Shown here: positions 34,451 through 46,366 of the stretch, piece by piece | Layout: the number at the start of each line of letters is the position of its first letter | Position numbering within the stretch: position 1 is the stretch's first letter | Origin: Paramarasmius palmivorus | Lineage: Eukaryota > Basidiomycota > Agaricomycetes > Agaricales > Marasmiaceae | Length of the DNA: 61,095 bases | NCBI GenBank assembly: GCA_037176845.1 | Contig: JAYKXP010000218.1 | Coordinates: forward strand, 1 to 61,095 | Direction of reading: 5' to 3' | The notes under the pieces: generated by a model | The model's input: the letters and a program-made list of their open reading frames with translations, nothing else | Database searches by the model: none | What the model was told of the DNA's origin: nothing | Made by a program: the position numbers and the translations under genes

Positions 34451-35644
34451 CCTGAGCACGCATTCGGTATCGAGTAATTGAATATTGAATAGGGCCATTT
34501 ATCTACAGACTGTACGATACACAGTATTATTACACAATATTATGGAAACGAAACACCACTGTCATCCCAAACTCCACCACGCGCAACACCTGACATGTAT
34601 CACAATCAGTACAGGGGTGGTGAGGGATTTCATGAGGATGCTTACATGGAACTGGCCCTAGATGATGACCATAGTACCGAACTTGCTACTGTTGCCAATG
34701 ATGGGAGGTAGGGATGGAGGTCGTGAGTAGTGGTGTAGCAGTTCGTCACGTTACGGCAGTACCAGGGGCAGTGTTATTGTCAAAACATGGTTCTGGATGG
34801 GCCTGAGAACTCGACGATCCAACTGGGCCGATATATGCGTTCTAAATATCAGCGTACGCTGAAGATAGAGAGGATAATAACATACCGAGGACGGTAGTTT
34901 CGAGATGAAGGGTAGGCTTGGAGTCGGCGCACTGGGATTGCTTCAACTTGGTACTGGCAATTCTGAGACTAGCTGAGACATTCTTAACAATACAAAGAAG
35001 TAACTTACTGAACTACCCGTCAGGCACCTTGAAGGCGATCTCGTTGCCACTACAACTTTGAACCAGGGCATAGGGTTACCCTCGGCGAGCAGTTTGCTTT
35101 TGCGACCTTCACTGTTAACACATTGATAACAATGCTAAGAACCGATTTGATGGAGATACAGGAGGAAGCTCACCGTATACGCAGGCAAGAGATTAATTGA
35201 GCTCGCAATCGCGGGGTCAGGGCATAGGGTTGTTTGATAGTGTTGGGGTTTTGCTGGCGGTTTCTAGGGTTGACGGTCAACGATAATACGGAAAGAATAG
35301 CTAGCCTTACCGGGATACATGATGAGCAATGTGTTACGCTCATCGCGGCCAACGATGGGGAGCATTCGAGTCGTTTGATGGTGGAGGTCACCTTGCTTGT
35401 CAAGGTCCTTCGTATGTGATAATTCACAGAAATTGCGTCCTTTTCAGTACATAAAGCCAAACATCGGCTCACTGCCACAAACCCGGCTCCGCTCGGGACA
35501 CGTGTACCGACTCTCGAACCGCTCCAATGACCGTCACAATAGCTGTAGAGCGAGGGTTTTCTTTTCGATGAGAGGTGCGTTATAGCGCGTTTGACGCAAG
35601 ATCCTTGGTGCTTACAGAACTTCTTTATAGCTCCTCGTACTGTA
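34451..35644. other. Region downstream of RepHel; possible exon remnants
   Basis: No complete gene is seen. On the minus strand, 35140-35400 can be read as exon-like pieces with plausible donor and acceptor sites (for example a piece containing KPPAKPQHYQTTLCPDPAIA), but they do not join into a recognisable protein. This may be Helitron 3' sequence with a captured fragment, or simple non-coding DNA. Confidence 0.3.
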
Positions 35645-38600
35645 CTATACAACATTGGCAATAGATATGTTTTTTCCAATTTCTGCCCACAGTCTCTTTG
35701 TCTCCACATTCAATTTCTCTAAACGATCGTCCTCCATGAGAAGTTCCGGTGAATGTCCTTGAAACAATATCTTCTCGTCAAAATCACGCAACAGCCGTAT
35801 CGAATGCCTCCCTGCGCTTCTCGACAATGCCACATAAATGTTGAAGAGATTCAAGCTTCCACCCGGCGGTGTAGCGATATCAATGATAACGGGCACGATG
35901 GTCTGGCCTTGTGATCGATAGTCGGTGAAAGCATAGGCCAATGTTAGCGGGTATTGTCGTCTTTTCACTGTTCGATAGACTGCAGGCCCCTTACGCTGTT
36001 GAACAGAGATCCGCATGGTTTGTTGACGAGGTTGAATGGGTATTACACCTTCATCCAAACCATCCAATTTTGAAATCCGTGTCCGTTCCAGCTTCACCAG
36101 AATGTACAATGGCATTCTTTGCAAATGAACGACGTTCTCCTCTGGTGGAATCGGCGGCTCATCTGGGTGTAAGATGATATCAACGATGGTCCCGCGTGCG
36201 CCGTTAGCCAGGTCAAGATCTGTTTCAATATTTTGGATGACCATCACCCGTGCTCCAATGGCAATTGACACACTCTCCGGTAAGTCTTGCTTTGTATTCC
36301 GCTTTCTGCCACTTGCTGTTCGGTTGCTGCTCCGAAGAGCTAATCCGTAACGTTCTGCGAGGCTGAGGTCACGCCCTTTGATGCTGTCTTCCGCACGGCA
36401 CACGAATACACGCTGCTTGGCTTCTTCGCAGTGTTTGTAAAGTGCAGCATCGTTCCAAGCCCTTCTAACACCGTGCCTAGGTGTTACCAATGCCGCTTTA
36501 GTCCACTCTCCCGAACTGAAATCCGTTGGCGGACATTGTGGATGATTCACCACCAACTTCTTCAACATTTCTACATCTTTCTTCTCCACCTGTCCATACC
36601 GCAATCTTGAAAGCACGTCCCTCCACTCTGCATCAACGCACCGCATCTGCTGTTTTAGAATCACTACCGTCTCAAACTCCTCGTAGATTTGGCGTCCCAT
36701 CTTTCGTTCGGCTGTATCAAGGAAATCGGTGAGCGAATACAATGCATCCTGAGGGCTCACCGCCACAGGCGGAAACTGATGAAAGTCTCCGCACAGTATG
36801 ACGTTGATACCTCCGAAACTAAGGCCATTCTCGGTGCTACCTTTCCCTATTCCTATGTTCCTGGACAACTCAGCGAGGAATGTCTTTGAGATCATCGAGC
36901 ATTCGTCGATGATGAGGTATGTATATGTTCTCCAAAACTCCTGCAGCTTCTTCTTCCCTTCATTACTCATTCCTTTTGCCTTGTCTGTTGAGGACTGACT
37001 GACCGGAATGTTCCCAATGTTGTGGAGTGTCTTCCCCTCAATCAACGATGCTGCAATTCCTGTATAAGCGGCCTTTAGGAGCAAGGCTCGAGAACCCCGT
37101 GATGCAAACATTTCTGTGATGGTCTGGATGACACGCGATTTCCCAGTACCTCCCTCGCCGTGAACGATCATCCGAAGAGGCGGTATGTTCTCGCCAGCTG
37201 TTCAGGTGACCGTCAATGACTTCATAACCTAGTTCTCCAAACATTTACGCACCAAGGGTTTGTGATAGATGCCACGTCACAATCTCGTATGCACGCCGTT
37301 GATCTTCCTTTAACTCTGAGACATCCAACGTGGGCAGCGCACACTCTATTGCTGGATCCTCTTCTTGATTTCGATCAGAACCTCCCTCTACATCACGGAC
37401 TAGCCGGTCAACACGTCCTTTCCCTTTCTTTGATTTCCCACTTGTTCTGGTACTGCCATCTGCGGTGCTGTTGTCCTCGACGTTCACCACTTCGTCAATG
37501 CTTTGTAGGTTGATGTCCTGGTCCATCTGACTTTGCCATCTAAGCAGCTTTCGCAGATCGTCTCCTGTCGCCGTGGATGCAAGACCATGTTCTAGTGTAA
37601 GAGCCCAAGCCTTACTAGTTTCACGAGGTAGGATTTGACTGTTCTTTGCGGCCATCACTGCCAGATGTCCCCAATTTTCTTCAGCTATTGGTTTTAGCTG
37701 TTGTTTCAGCATGTTTAAACCCTCCTCCGACATCTGTAAGCCTCCCGTTTGCATGCTGTCCTGTTGTAGCTCATCTAAATCATCCATATCTTGCTCTAGA
37801 CGTGCACGTGTCTCCGCTTCCTTGATTGCTTCGACGCCTTCGGCTTCCCTTGCTGCCTGTGCGGCTCCGTGGGCACTATGGAAGAACTGGATGCCTTCAA
37901 TGATGTCCTTCTCTCGCTTAGTCGCTGAGTCCAGGAATTCATCATAGGCGCTTTTCCAAGACTGTCCCTTCTTCTTCAGATCAACGGAAATGTCACGCCA
38001 GGGCTTCAACAGTAGCAGCATTGACGCATAGTAGAAATCACTGGTGTCGTCGCTATCGCCTCGTCTTGGAAAGTAGCGGCCAACAAAGTTCGGAAGGGTG
38101 TTATGCCCCGCAGATCTTCTGATACGCACTTTCTTTCCTCTACTCGGATGACCTTCAGTATATGGAATTCTCTCATTCCTTGGGCGCCCTCGACCTGTAG
38201 GACCGCGTTCTTCGTCTCCGATCTCGTCACATTGATCAGCCTGGCAGAATTGAGTCAGAATGACAAACCAATCGCAAAGGCGTGAATTCATACCGGCTCT
38301 TTGTTATCCTCAGCTGCTTGTGGGTACTCGTTTGCTGTTCCTTGCTTACTGTCCCTGATTCCGTCTTCCCATGTATTAGCAAAGAACTCGAATACATTCG
38401 CCGACGCCAACGCTGCACCACGACACCTATAATCCGTAGCTTGATTTGGGACGTAAAGCTTGCCATTTCGGTCCAGCTCTAGCATGACTGTTTCATCACC
38501 GTTTTCAGCATCATCACTCCCTTCTTTCTCTTTGGCTGTATTATCCAAATCTGTAGTACCCACAAATGTTTCCTGTGTCACCATGTTGTCTTCTGCATTC

Positions 38601-41600
38601 TTCTCCTGTGTGACATGCTCGTTCTGTAACCTAGATAGTCCTCGTAAACACACCGATTTGAAACAATGTTGTACCAAAACTTACTTTTCATGAGCCCCGG
38701 TCAACTCCGGGAACGTCTTCACCAATGCTGAAGTAAATGTTGACCAGTAAACTGGGGTATAGCTATGTGATGTATATGTATCACCCCAGCCCATGAGAAA
38801 TGATATGACCATTGGCGCGGCTAGTTCTTGGTCGTTGTTCATTGCATTGATGATGCGAAACAGCAATAGACGTTGTTGGTCTTGAAGCGATTCAATATAT
38901 TTAGAACGCTCAGTGTGATATGCAAGGTTGTGTGCAACAACGGCGGAGATATTATGGTTCTTCTGCTGGTTTTTGTGAGAATATCCGGTGACGTAGTACG
39001 TGATGTTGACGGTTTCCTTCCCATTTAAAAGTACTTTGATGTCGTTGTTACACCTAGCGCAGATACTGACTGAGGGGTTCCACGCGTTCATGTAGGCATA
39101 GTGACGCTCCTGGCACCAATTGCCATTCTCTTCGACATACGCATCCTTGGCTGTCTCAAAAGGCGCACGTCGCTTGCAGACCAAAGCTCCATTGTGGTCC
39201 ACCTTGAGGCACCGCCGAAACTCGCAGGTGTGGACCTGTTTGGCCCGTACAACTCGGCGCTCGTACTCCATACATTGAGCGGTGTACTGTGAATTGCTGC
39301 TGGAAGGGTTTGGTGGCCTTGAGTATGCAATTTCAACCTCATTGCGGATGGATTTCACATTTTCATGTGTTTCGAATCCAGGCAGGTGAGCCTTGATGTT
39401 GGCACGAATGAAGTCGGCCACCTTCTTCCGAAATTCCTCACTTTTAAGGAGTTCATGCATTTCTGCAAGGCTTGGAGCGTTTCGAAGCCATAGAAGAATA
39501 TGGAGATGGAGTGTACCCCGGCCCTGCGACTCAACGACTCCGAAGTACGCAGATAATTGTCCGAATATGCCCTTTTCAGCACGAAATCGGTATTTCGAAC
39601 TCTTTGCTCCAAAAAGAGTGGAAAGAATACATCTAATCATGAAATGAAAGTATCTTGCTGAAGCATAAGGATCCCTTGCAACGTTCTGAGCGCGTTTGTG
39701 ATCGTCTGGACCAACGCTTCCCAAAAGATCGTCAAGGTTGATTTCTTCGTGAGCGAAGATTTGAGCTATGGGGTCGTGCAGGTCGTCAGGGTTGATGGTG
39801 ACCCACAAACTTGGAGGTCCCAGCGACACCGAGGTGGACCAAATCTGACTTTTGAGCCGAAACTTGCTTGCATTTGACCCCATCACCTTTCCTGCAGCAG
39901 CATGAACATTCGACTTCAACAGCCGTACCGCTGGGTCAGTCACACGTTCACCCCGTGCCTCCTGCTTCTCAGCCTCCTTCAGCTTCTCTGCGGTGATTGT
40001 AGAGAGAAGTCGGACCTGGTCATCAAAGTTACGCTGGCGTGTTTGCAATCTGGCTGCACCCAAAGCCTGACGACGTTGCTGGATGCCAAATGCAGTGAAT
40101 GGGAAAGTCTCGTGTGTACGGAATCGAGTGTCGTGGTATTGTAATGCCCAGCGAACATGATCGGAAAAAAGTATGGGATTAGGACGATCTGCTTCAATAC
40201 CCCCTCTACCATAGGGGAAGAGGAGCGGGAATGCCTTCTCAAAGAAATTGGACCCTTTGTCTTGACTTCTATCGACGTCGTCAGGTTCTCCTCCCCTCGG
40301 ACGTCCAAAATCATTGACAGCATCGGCACCATGACGCACAGCGTATGCTCCCTCGTCCGATGTCTTCCACAAATTGAGTAATCCCCATTTCATCAATTCA
40401 TTTCCAGTCAATTTTGTGGAATCTGTATCTATTGCACCGGAAATCTGAAGAGGAATTACATCGGGCTCAACGAGCTGACCAGCTAGTAGATGGAAGATGT
40501 GAGTTGTTAAAGAAGTAGAGCGAGATTCAACACAATCTTACCTTTATTGTTTACTGTTTGAGTGCTAGTAGGATCTTCTTTGTTTGACGTTCCGCCTTGG
40601 TCAGGCCCGGGAGAATTGGCTAGATCATTGTAAGAATCTAACAGTTGTATCGCCGCTTTACGGGAACTCACGACTGTCTTCGCCAGTGGGAACGTAACTG
40701 CTGGCTCCTTCTTCGTCGACTATTCCCACATCATCACTCTGACGGACAACGCTCATGATCTCTTCTGGTACATCATCCTCCGGTAGCGCGGCCAGTCGCC
40801 CTTCATCAATCTCCATGTCGCCATAGTATTTGGGATTCCACTGTTTCAACCACAGCAATGCCCTACCCACAACTTTCCTCCGGATCCGAAATGTTTTACG
40901 CAACCACGACTTGGGAAGTTCACCCAATCCAACGAAGGTGACGGTGATCACAGATGCCAGGATCGCAGGGGGTCGAGGCATTAGTTTGCCTTCCAACATC
41001 GATACAATGCCAGGGTTAGAGAGCTCGAAGGTGGTGACGTTGCCGCGCATGCCACGTTGAAGTGTCGTCGCATCGCGCTTGCCATCCACTTTCTTTGGGA
41101 ACAGCTTGAAGACATAGACCCGGGGATATAGCAATGCCAGAAGAAGCTGTTCCGGGAAGGTCAACCCTTGGAGTTCAAGGGGTATCTCGCCTATCCACAT
41201 GTCATTGGCCAGCGCAAACTTTGGTGGGAGATTCTTTGGTGATAACAAATCTCCATAGCATTCCCTACAGATATTAACCATCTTCTCTCCATTAGGGCTA
41301 TCTGTAATACCCTTTCCCTCCAACAACTTTCCATCATAAAGGTTCTGTGCAGCGTGGGGAGTGTGAGGAACTAGTCGCGATGGGTTGGGGATATTCGATA
41401 TGGGTACTCGTCGCACAGAGGTTGGGGGCTCATCGATGTCATTTTCTCGGGCACATACGGCGCAGATAACGGGTCTGACTGACGAGTGCGAAGTGGCAAG
41501 AAAGAATGCCTGATGACATCGTCTTCGGTCGTCGTCCGACACCACCTCCATAAACTCACCCTCATTCCCAACCTCATCTTCGATCACAGTCCTTGGAGCT

Positions 41601-41869
41601 TTCCGGCTGGTTTGACTGGCTCCTTCAACATCTCTTTTCCTTTTCCTTCCGACTGCTGCTTTTGGTCTCCCCTCCTTTGCTGCAACATGTTCCTCCAATT
41701 TTGCAAGAACTGGTCCCGGAGCGTTCGCAAGGACCCATCCGATAATGGGCTGTTTCTTCCCGGATTGACGATAGGATGCTGGCACAGCGACAGCATTTGT
41801 CTGGTCTTCTGTCACGATACGAAGGATTTCCTTGACGGAGAGGATGTTGAGACGGTCGCTGGTAACCAT
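35645..41869 (-). CDS. Helitron RepHel replicase-helicase
   Basis: One long spliced gene in the order expected for fungal Helitrons. The N-terminus (41869 to ~40660) holds a DUF6570-like region (ICRECYGDLLSP...LTFPEQLLLALLYPRV). An exon at ~40610-40550 follows. The ~40480-38690 exon is the Helitron-like N/Rep domain, with PLQISGAIDTD, an HUH-type GTLHLHILLWL and the tyrosine motif TYYVTGYSHK. Two further exons (to ~38310 and ~37250) form a linker. The PIF1-type helicase follows after an intron whose removal joins TL to AGENIPPLRMIVHGEGGTGKS (Walker A). It continues with LIIDECSMIS (Walker B) and FTDYRSQGQTI near the end. It nicks and unwinds DNA for rolling-circle transposition. The start at 41869 is the first in-frame ATG. 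No stop or frameshift was noticed inside the motif exons, so the copy may be active. Confidence 0.88.
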
Positions 41870-42040
41870 GTCCAAAGGGAAAATGTAGTCGGTGCCCAAC
41901 GGTAAAGATTTGGTTTATTTCCTGATGTCATCTGATGGACTGACCGACCCTTTTCTCAGCCAGATCGGAGATCCTGAGCTACACCTCCAAAGACGTGACC
42001 TTCGCCTAAGTATACCTGGTCCGTGCGCATCCTTCTCAGG

Positions 42041-42048
42041 TATAAAAG
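42041..42048 (+). promoter_or_regulatory. TATA box of the Helitron companion ORF
   Basis: TATAAAAG lies 72 nt upstream of the ATG at 42120, with a pyrimidine-rich leader (TTTCTCTTTCTC) between them. The 250-nt gap to the RepHel start at 41869 therefore acts as a bidirectional promoter region. Confidence 0.7.
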
Positions 42049-42119
42049 GCAGACAGATTGAACCTGTAGGCATTATCTTTCTCTTTCTCAACTAATTCAC
42101 ACTCATTCTATCTCTTACC

Positions 42120-43264
42120 ATGTCTCTCCCTGTTCCTCACACTCCTCTGGTAACACCGGCACAAGCTCAGCTCAACCGCCTTGCTCACGTCGAGACACGT
42201 CGAAAGGAAGTCCAAAGCTCAAAGAGCTACCTAGGCAATGCCGATGCAGTCAAGCATTTCGAATGGAAACAGGACGGCCGTGCACGCATCCTGGTTGAAA
42301 AGTCTTCGCTGAAACCGGACGCTACACCAGGTATGTTTCAATGACTCCATTCAGATTAGGCCGAATATCTTACCTCCAATTGTTCACAGAAGATGTTGTA
42401 CCTGCTGAACTGACGGCGATTGGTGTTATTTCACGGGAAAACAACTTCCTTGGTGTTGAGTGGTCAGGCGCAACTCAGTATACACCTTCCATTGCATCTC
42501 AAAAGTTGACGTGCAAGTTTGGTCGTCCTATCGGATTCGGTAGCGTTCAGGGTGATTTTGATCATGTCCTGAACAACATCGCAGCCCTTGAGAAGAAAGT
42601 GGCTGTCCCTGGCGCCACCAATAGTAGCATGGTTTCTCCGAGTACCACTGTCCTAGGGGAACAGCTCGGAAAACTTCGCCATGTTATGTTTTCGCCGGTT
42701 CGTCGACTTCCTAAACGCATTGGCTCAATCTCTGACATTATTCGTCAACATACTAGAAAGAAGCTCCAGGTGCCGAGTCTGAACAGACTCCTTTGGATGA
42801 TGACTGCAAGGGTCTCGAGGATCCCCCAGCCGACCAGGATGGTATGTACGCTCATAAACCCCGCCTTTGGTGTGTTACTCAAAGAACCTATAGCTCTTGA
42901 CACCTATACAATGGCCAATTGGTCGGCAGGGAGCTCTCCAGAGGCTGTTGAGGCACTGGACTCGATTCGGGACAGTCATACTCTCAACATACCCCCTTTC
43001 TATGATCAACACTACCGCCTGATTGCTCCGTCGGAGGGATATCGGAAGAAGCTTGAAGGTTCCCTCGCAATCATACGCTTCACGCTTACTCACCATATCA
43101 TCGGGGGTGACAAGAAAGCCAAGGACATGAAGAACGTTTTTGTTGCTGATATTGTTGATATTGTCGTCATTTACAGTGCCCTACCCCGTGTCATCTCTCC
43201 ACGCAAGCGTCGTATCTTTGCTGTCCATCCTTCCTCTCCCACAAAGCGAAAGCGTGAAGATTAG
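42120..43264 (+). CDS. Helitron companion protein, function unknown
   Basis: Two exons, 42120-42330 and 42390-43264. The intron (GTATGT...TTCACAG) joins TP to EDVVPAELTA and keeps the frame. The product is about 361 aa. There is a polar N-terminus (LAHVETRRKEVQSSKSYLG), a segment resembling a small beta-rich domain (AIGVISRENNFLGVEWSG), a Lys/Arg-rich middle and a basic C-terminus ending SPTKRKRED that could be a nuclear localisation signal. I see no HUH, helicase or nuclease motif. It is transcribed divergently from RepHel, so it is probably part of the element rather than a host gene. A DNA-binding or accessory role is a guess. The segment 42770-42850 is of odd composition and may hide a second intron. 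Confidence 0.7.
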
Positions 43265-44040
43265 GTTAACGCCGTAGTACCTCAATATCAATTTTACTCT
43301 AATAACTTGCTTTATTCATTCCTCCCTAATGCTTTGACTTAGCTGTCTATATAATTTGGTATCATCGTAGTACATACACCACAGTTCTGCCTAGTAAACA
43401 CAGTCATTACAGTACTCACATATCTTTGAAGAAATCTATGCTGTCACATATACAAGCAAGGTGTGCAGCCGCCGTAGGCGGCACTTCCCGAGTCAAGAAG
43501 AAAGAGGGGAAAAGGCGTGACGTCACGCGCGAACGAAATTTGGGCCGAGATTTCCTTGGTCTGTCAAGTCACGTGTGGTCCGTAGACCACGGCCATCCGC
43601 CCGCTTGAGTCATTGTCAGTCTTCTTATCCCTACCACCATGCCGATATCAATGGCCATGGTACCCCATTCCTTTCTGACATGTTTCGATGTGCTAATCAG
43701 GTCTGTGGAGAATAAAGGAGGAAATAGGGTATAGAATGAGAAGCAAATGAGACGAGCATAGGATGTCTGCGTGACCTGCTATTTTACGTTCCTGTCATTT
43801 TCTAACTTGAACATACAGTTATGTAGATACCATTCTGGGACAACGTCACAATTTCCACCCCTTTGACCGACATCCCCTACAGAAAATACAGCCCGAAGCA
43901 ACCAAATCCGACAGCTTACGCTTTCACCATTAGCTGAGATCTGAGGCGTTCATTATCCTCTGGTATGACAAGGATGACGAATTCGTCTACTATTGCGTAT
44001 CCAGAGGATATCTGGATATCGGTTGAGGGACTGGTACACA
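43265..44040. other. Intergenic with three GC palindromes
   Basis: No gene is seen. The palindromes are GCCGCC-GTA-GGCGGC at 43468-43482, the 14-bp perfect palindrome GCGTGACGTCACGC at 43515-43528, and GTGGTC-CGTA-GACCAC at 43575-43590. They may be subterminal hairpins of the Helitron. The core TGACGTCA is also a CRE/bZIP site. Confidence 0.5.
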
Positions 44041-44054
44041 ATGTTCCCGTCGAT

Positions 44055-44270
44055 TGGCATGTATCTTCATTTACCTTCATTTAAATTGACCAGAATCATT
44101 TACGCCCATTTATGGCCCATTTACATTCATTTACATTGGCCAAAATCATTTCGGCTCATTTATATCTCATTTACTTTGATTTACTTACAGTTGAATACCC
44201 CGAAATCATTTCAAACCATTTATATGGAAACAAATCACTGAAATCTATTTATTCCAAGGTAAATATCGTG
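44055..44270. repeat. AT-rich CATTTA array, inverted to 34220-34450
   Basis: It contains repeated CATTTAC and CATTTAT words, plus a block whose reverse complement matches 57770-57960 (GCCAATGTAAATGAATGTAA-like). It faces the array at 34220-34450 across the 9.6-kb segment that carries the Helitron. Confidence 0.6.
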
Positions 44271-44762
44271 CTCATTTTCCCGATGGTGGGATTACTCCGC
44301 TGGCTACTTCATAGTGAGCACATTGGATGTGTCGACCGGTTAGGCCGGTTAGGGCTTGAAGTCCAATTCTCTTTCCTGGATGTGACCTCAGTTTGGAAGG
44401 AGCAACGGGTATTTGTGAGTACAATTTTCTCTACGTATTCTACATCAAACCGATCTCAAAACCGACAGGATCCAATTCAGCTTTCCCCGTCGCATTTTGG
44501 CCTGGTCATCCATTCCTGCTCGACTATAAAAACACACTTGCACTCGTCAGTTCCCCTTGAAAGAACTTGAATATGCGAAGCATGAGGCTTATAGTGCAAG
44601 GCCCTATACGTACCGAATTCCAACAGCCCATTGATTTTCCTTTCTGAGCCCGCAGCTCGTGACGAGTCAATGCAACAGGATCTTCCCATCCATCGTTTTT
44701 CTCTCACCATCATCGAAAATCACCGTTTAGTTCCTCGAGCCTCTGAATACCCTTGCTTTGAC

Positions 44763-45177
44763 ATGTCTGGCCGTGGAAAAGGCGCAAAGGTATACTCAAA
44801 GTCCTGATGGCAATGCCCTATGCTCACAGCAACCATGCAGGGTCTTGGAATGAGTGGAGCTAAACGCCATCGTAGGATTAACCGGATGAGTATCCAAGCT
44901 ATCGACAAACCACCCATCCGTCGCCTTGCTCGTCGTGGTGGTGTCAAACGTATCTCGCGCTATACCTATGAAGAGACCAGAGGCGTCGCCCGGGAGTTCA
45001 TGCACGACATTCTAAGGGATACGGTGGCCTATACCGAGCATGGGAAGAGGTGTGTCGATCCTGCTGTCTTTTGGGGAACGTCCCGACAATGATATTTACA
45101 GGAGCACTGTCACCGTCCTCGATGTTGTTCGTGCTCTCAAGAGGTCAGGCCATACCCTTTATGGCTTCGGAGTTTGA
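44763..45177 (+). CDS. Divergent histone H4 variant, 103 aa
   Basis: Three exons, 44763-44789, 44841-45049 and 45102-45177, encode 103 residues, the canonical H4 length. The first residues are [20 protein letters not shown]. The fold core is clear: [44 protein letters not shown] and the LYGFGV end. Against conserved H4, Lys5, Lys8 and Lys16 are kept. Lys12 is Met, Lys20 is Arg, Lys59 is Arg and Lys79 is Ser. Several alpha-2 residues are changed ([12 protein letters not shown]). It would form nucleosomes with H3 but could not be methylated at position 20 or acetylated at 12. Standard fungal H4 is nearly invariant, so this is a variant gene or a copy on its way to decay. The frame and both introns are intact, and no H3 gene lies beside it. 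Confidence 0.88.
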
Positions 45178-46366
45178 GAACCCTCTGTTTCCTGTGAGTC
45201 GGGTTGTCGCTGTCACATCTGGAGCCCTCACTGATTGCACCATACAGATTCTTCTGTACTTACTTCCAACGATGATCATGCACTGCTGTACCACCACTAT
45301 CTGTTGTTCAATGAGATAATTCATGTCGCATTTGTCCGAGTCATCCATGATCTCATTGGCGGAGCTGGTGAAGGATTTTTTTGGACAACATCCTTATCTG
45401 ATGGCTTCTAGACTCCAGGCAGTGCTTCTCGATATCACTTCCATATTCCCTGAAGACGCGGGACCTCGGTGGGGGTACGTGTGTGCATCTGTGCGCCTGC
45501 CAGTCGGTTTCTCACTAACATCAGCAAAAATTTGCCATCTAAGATACTATCTTCACGAGCTGACAACTTACAAAACAGTTGAAACAGAGCCCGATTTGTC
45601 CAAGCGCTCAATATCACACGAAGCTCCAATCCGAGGATTTTACTAGTCGAGATCGCCTCATGGAAACCTGAATTTCCCACACATCCTTATGAATAGGTAT
45701 TACAAACTTCTTCGATCGCCGCTGGGCACAACTCTGATATGTCCTCGCAGTATCTGTATAATGAATGGTCGGGGTCTGCCGTCGTTATATAACACTGTCC
45801 TTCAACCTTTTGGATGAGGACTCAAGCTACTCAAGTATGCCTCAGTGATGAGTGTGTAGGTTCCTCGCGATTGCGTGTGGTGTTGGTATGCCAGGCGCGT
45901 CTGGTGTCCCTGTCGAGACCCTGCATCACATCAGCGTTTCAAAGTTACGCCCAAAGGATTCAAATAACTCGGCGCTGACGCTTTATGGGCGGTCATAGGC
46001 GCTTGAGCTTGTCGCTTCGTGCATTCGAGCAGGGTATTGTTTCAGCAAGCGACTTCTATCTCAAAAGATACTGAATACTCATAACGTTTCACGACAAAGT
46101 GGATAACTACACTCGGAAACTGGGTTGAATATGTACAGGAGTTTCTGACGGGCGCGGTTCGGTGCAAGCGCCAAATTCCCAAGCCGTTGGTGCATGTTAC
46201 AACACATCAATTTGATGGCGTCTCAAAAAACGTGGGCCTGACAATCGCCTAGTTGTTCCTGGGCCTATATTATATTAGTCTTCTTGGGTCGGATTCTACT
46301 CGGACTCTAGACGTTCCCTGTAACCACCATTCCCTTCGTCTCCTCGACGCTGAGGCAGGCTGCACC
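45178..46366. other. Spacer with a coding-like fragment
   Basis: At 45275-45640 there are plus-strand exon-like stretches (HALLYHHYLLFNEIIHVAF, then RLQAVLLDITSIFPEDAG), suggesting a decayed gene, but frames do not join without invented events and I recognise no family. The remainder to 46366 appears non-coding and includes the upstream region of the next gene. Confidence 0.35.

Larger units (their letters stand above)
35645..43600 (-). mobile_element. Autonomous Helitron (RepHel plus companion ORF)
   Basis: The element includes the RepHel gene on the minus strand and a divergent plus-strand ORF that shares its promoter region. Only the coding core is certain. A GC-rich stretch with three palindromes at 43468-43590 could be one end, but the expected terminal TC and CTRR bases were not fixed, so the outer limits given are approximate. 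Confidence 0.7.

Noticed and set aside
44477..44713. A divergent histone H3 gene next to the H4 variant, as in usual histone pairs.
   Set aside because: The minus-strand frame here has no histone motif, and none is found nearby on either strand.
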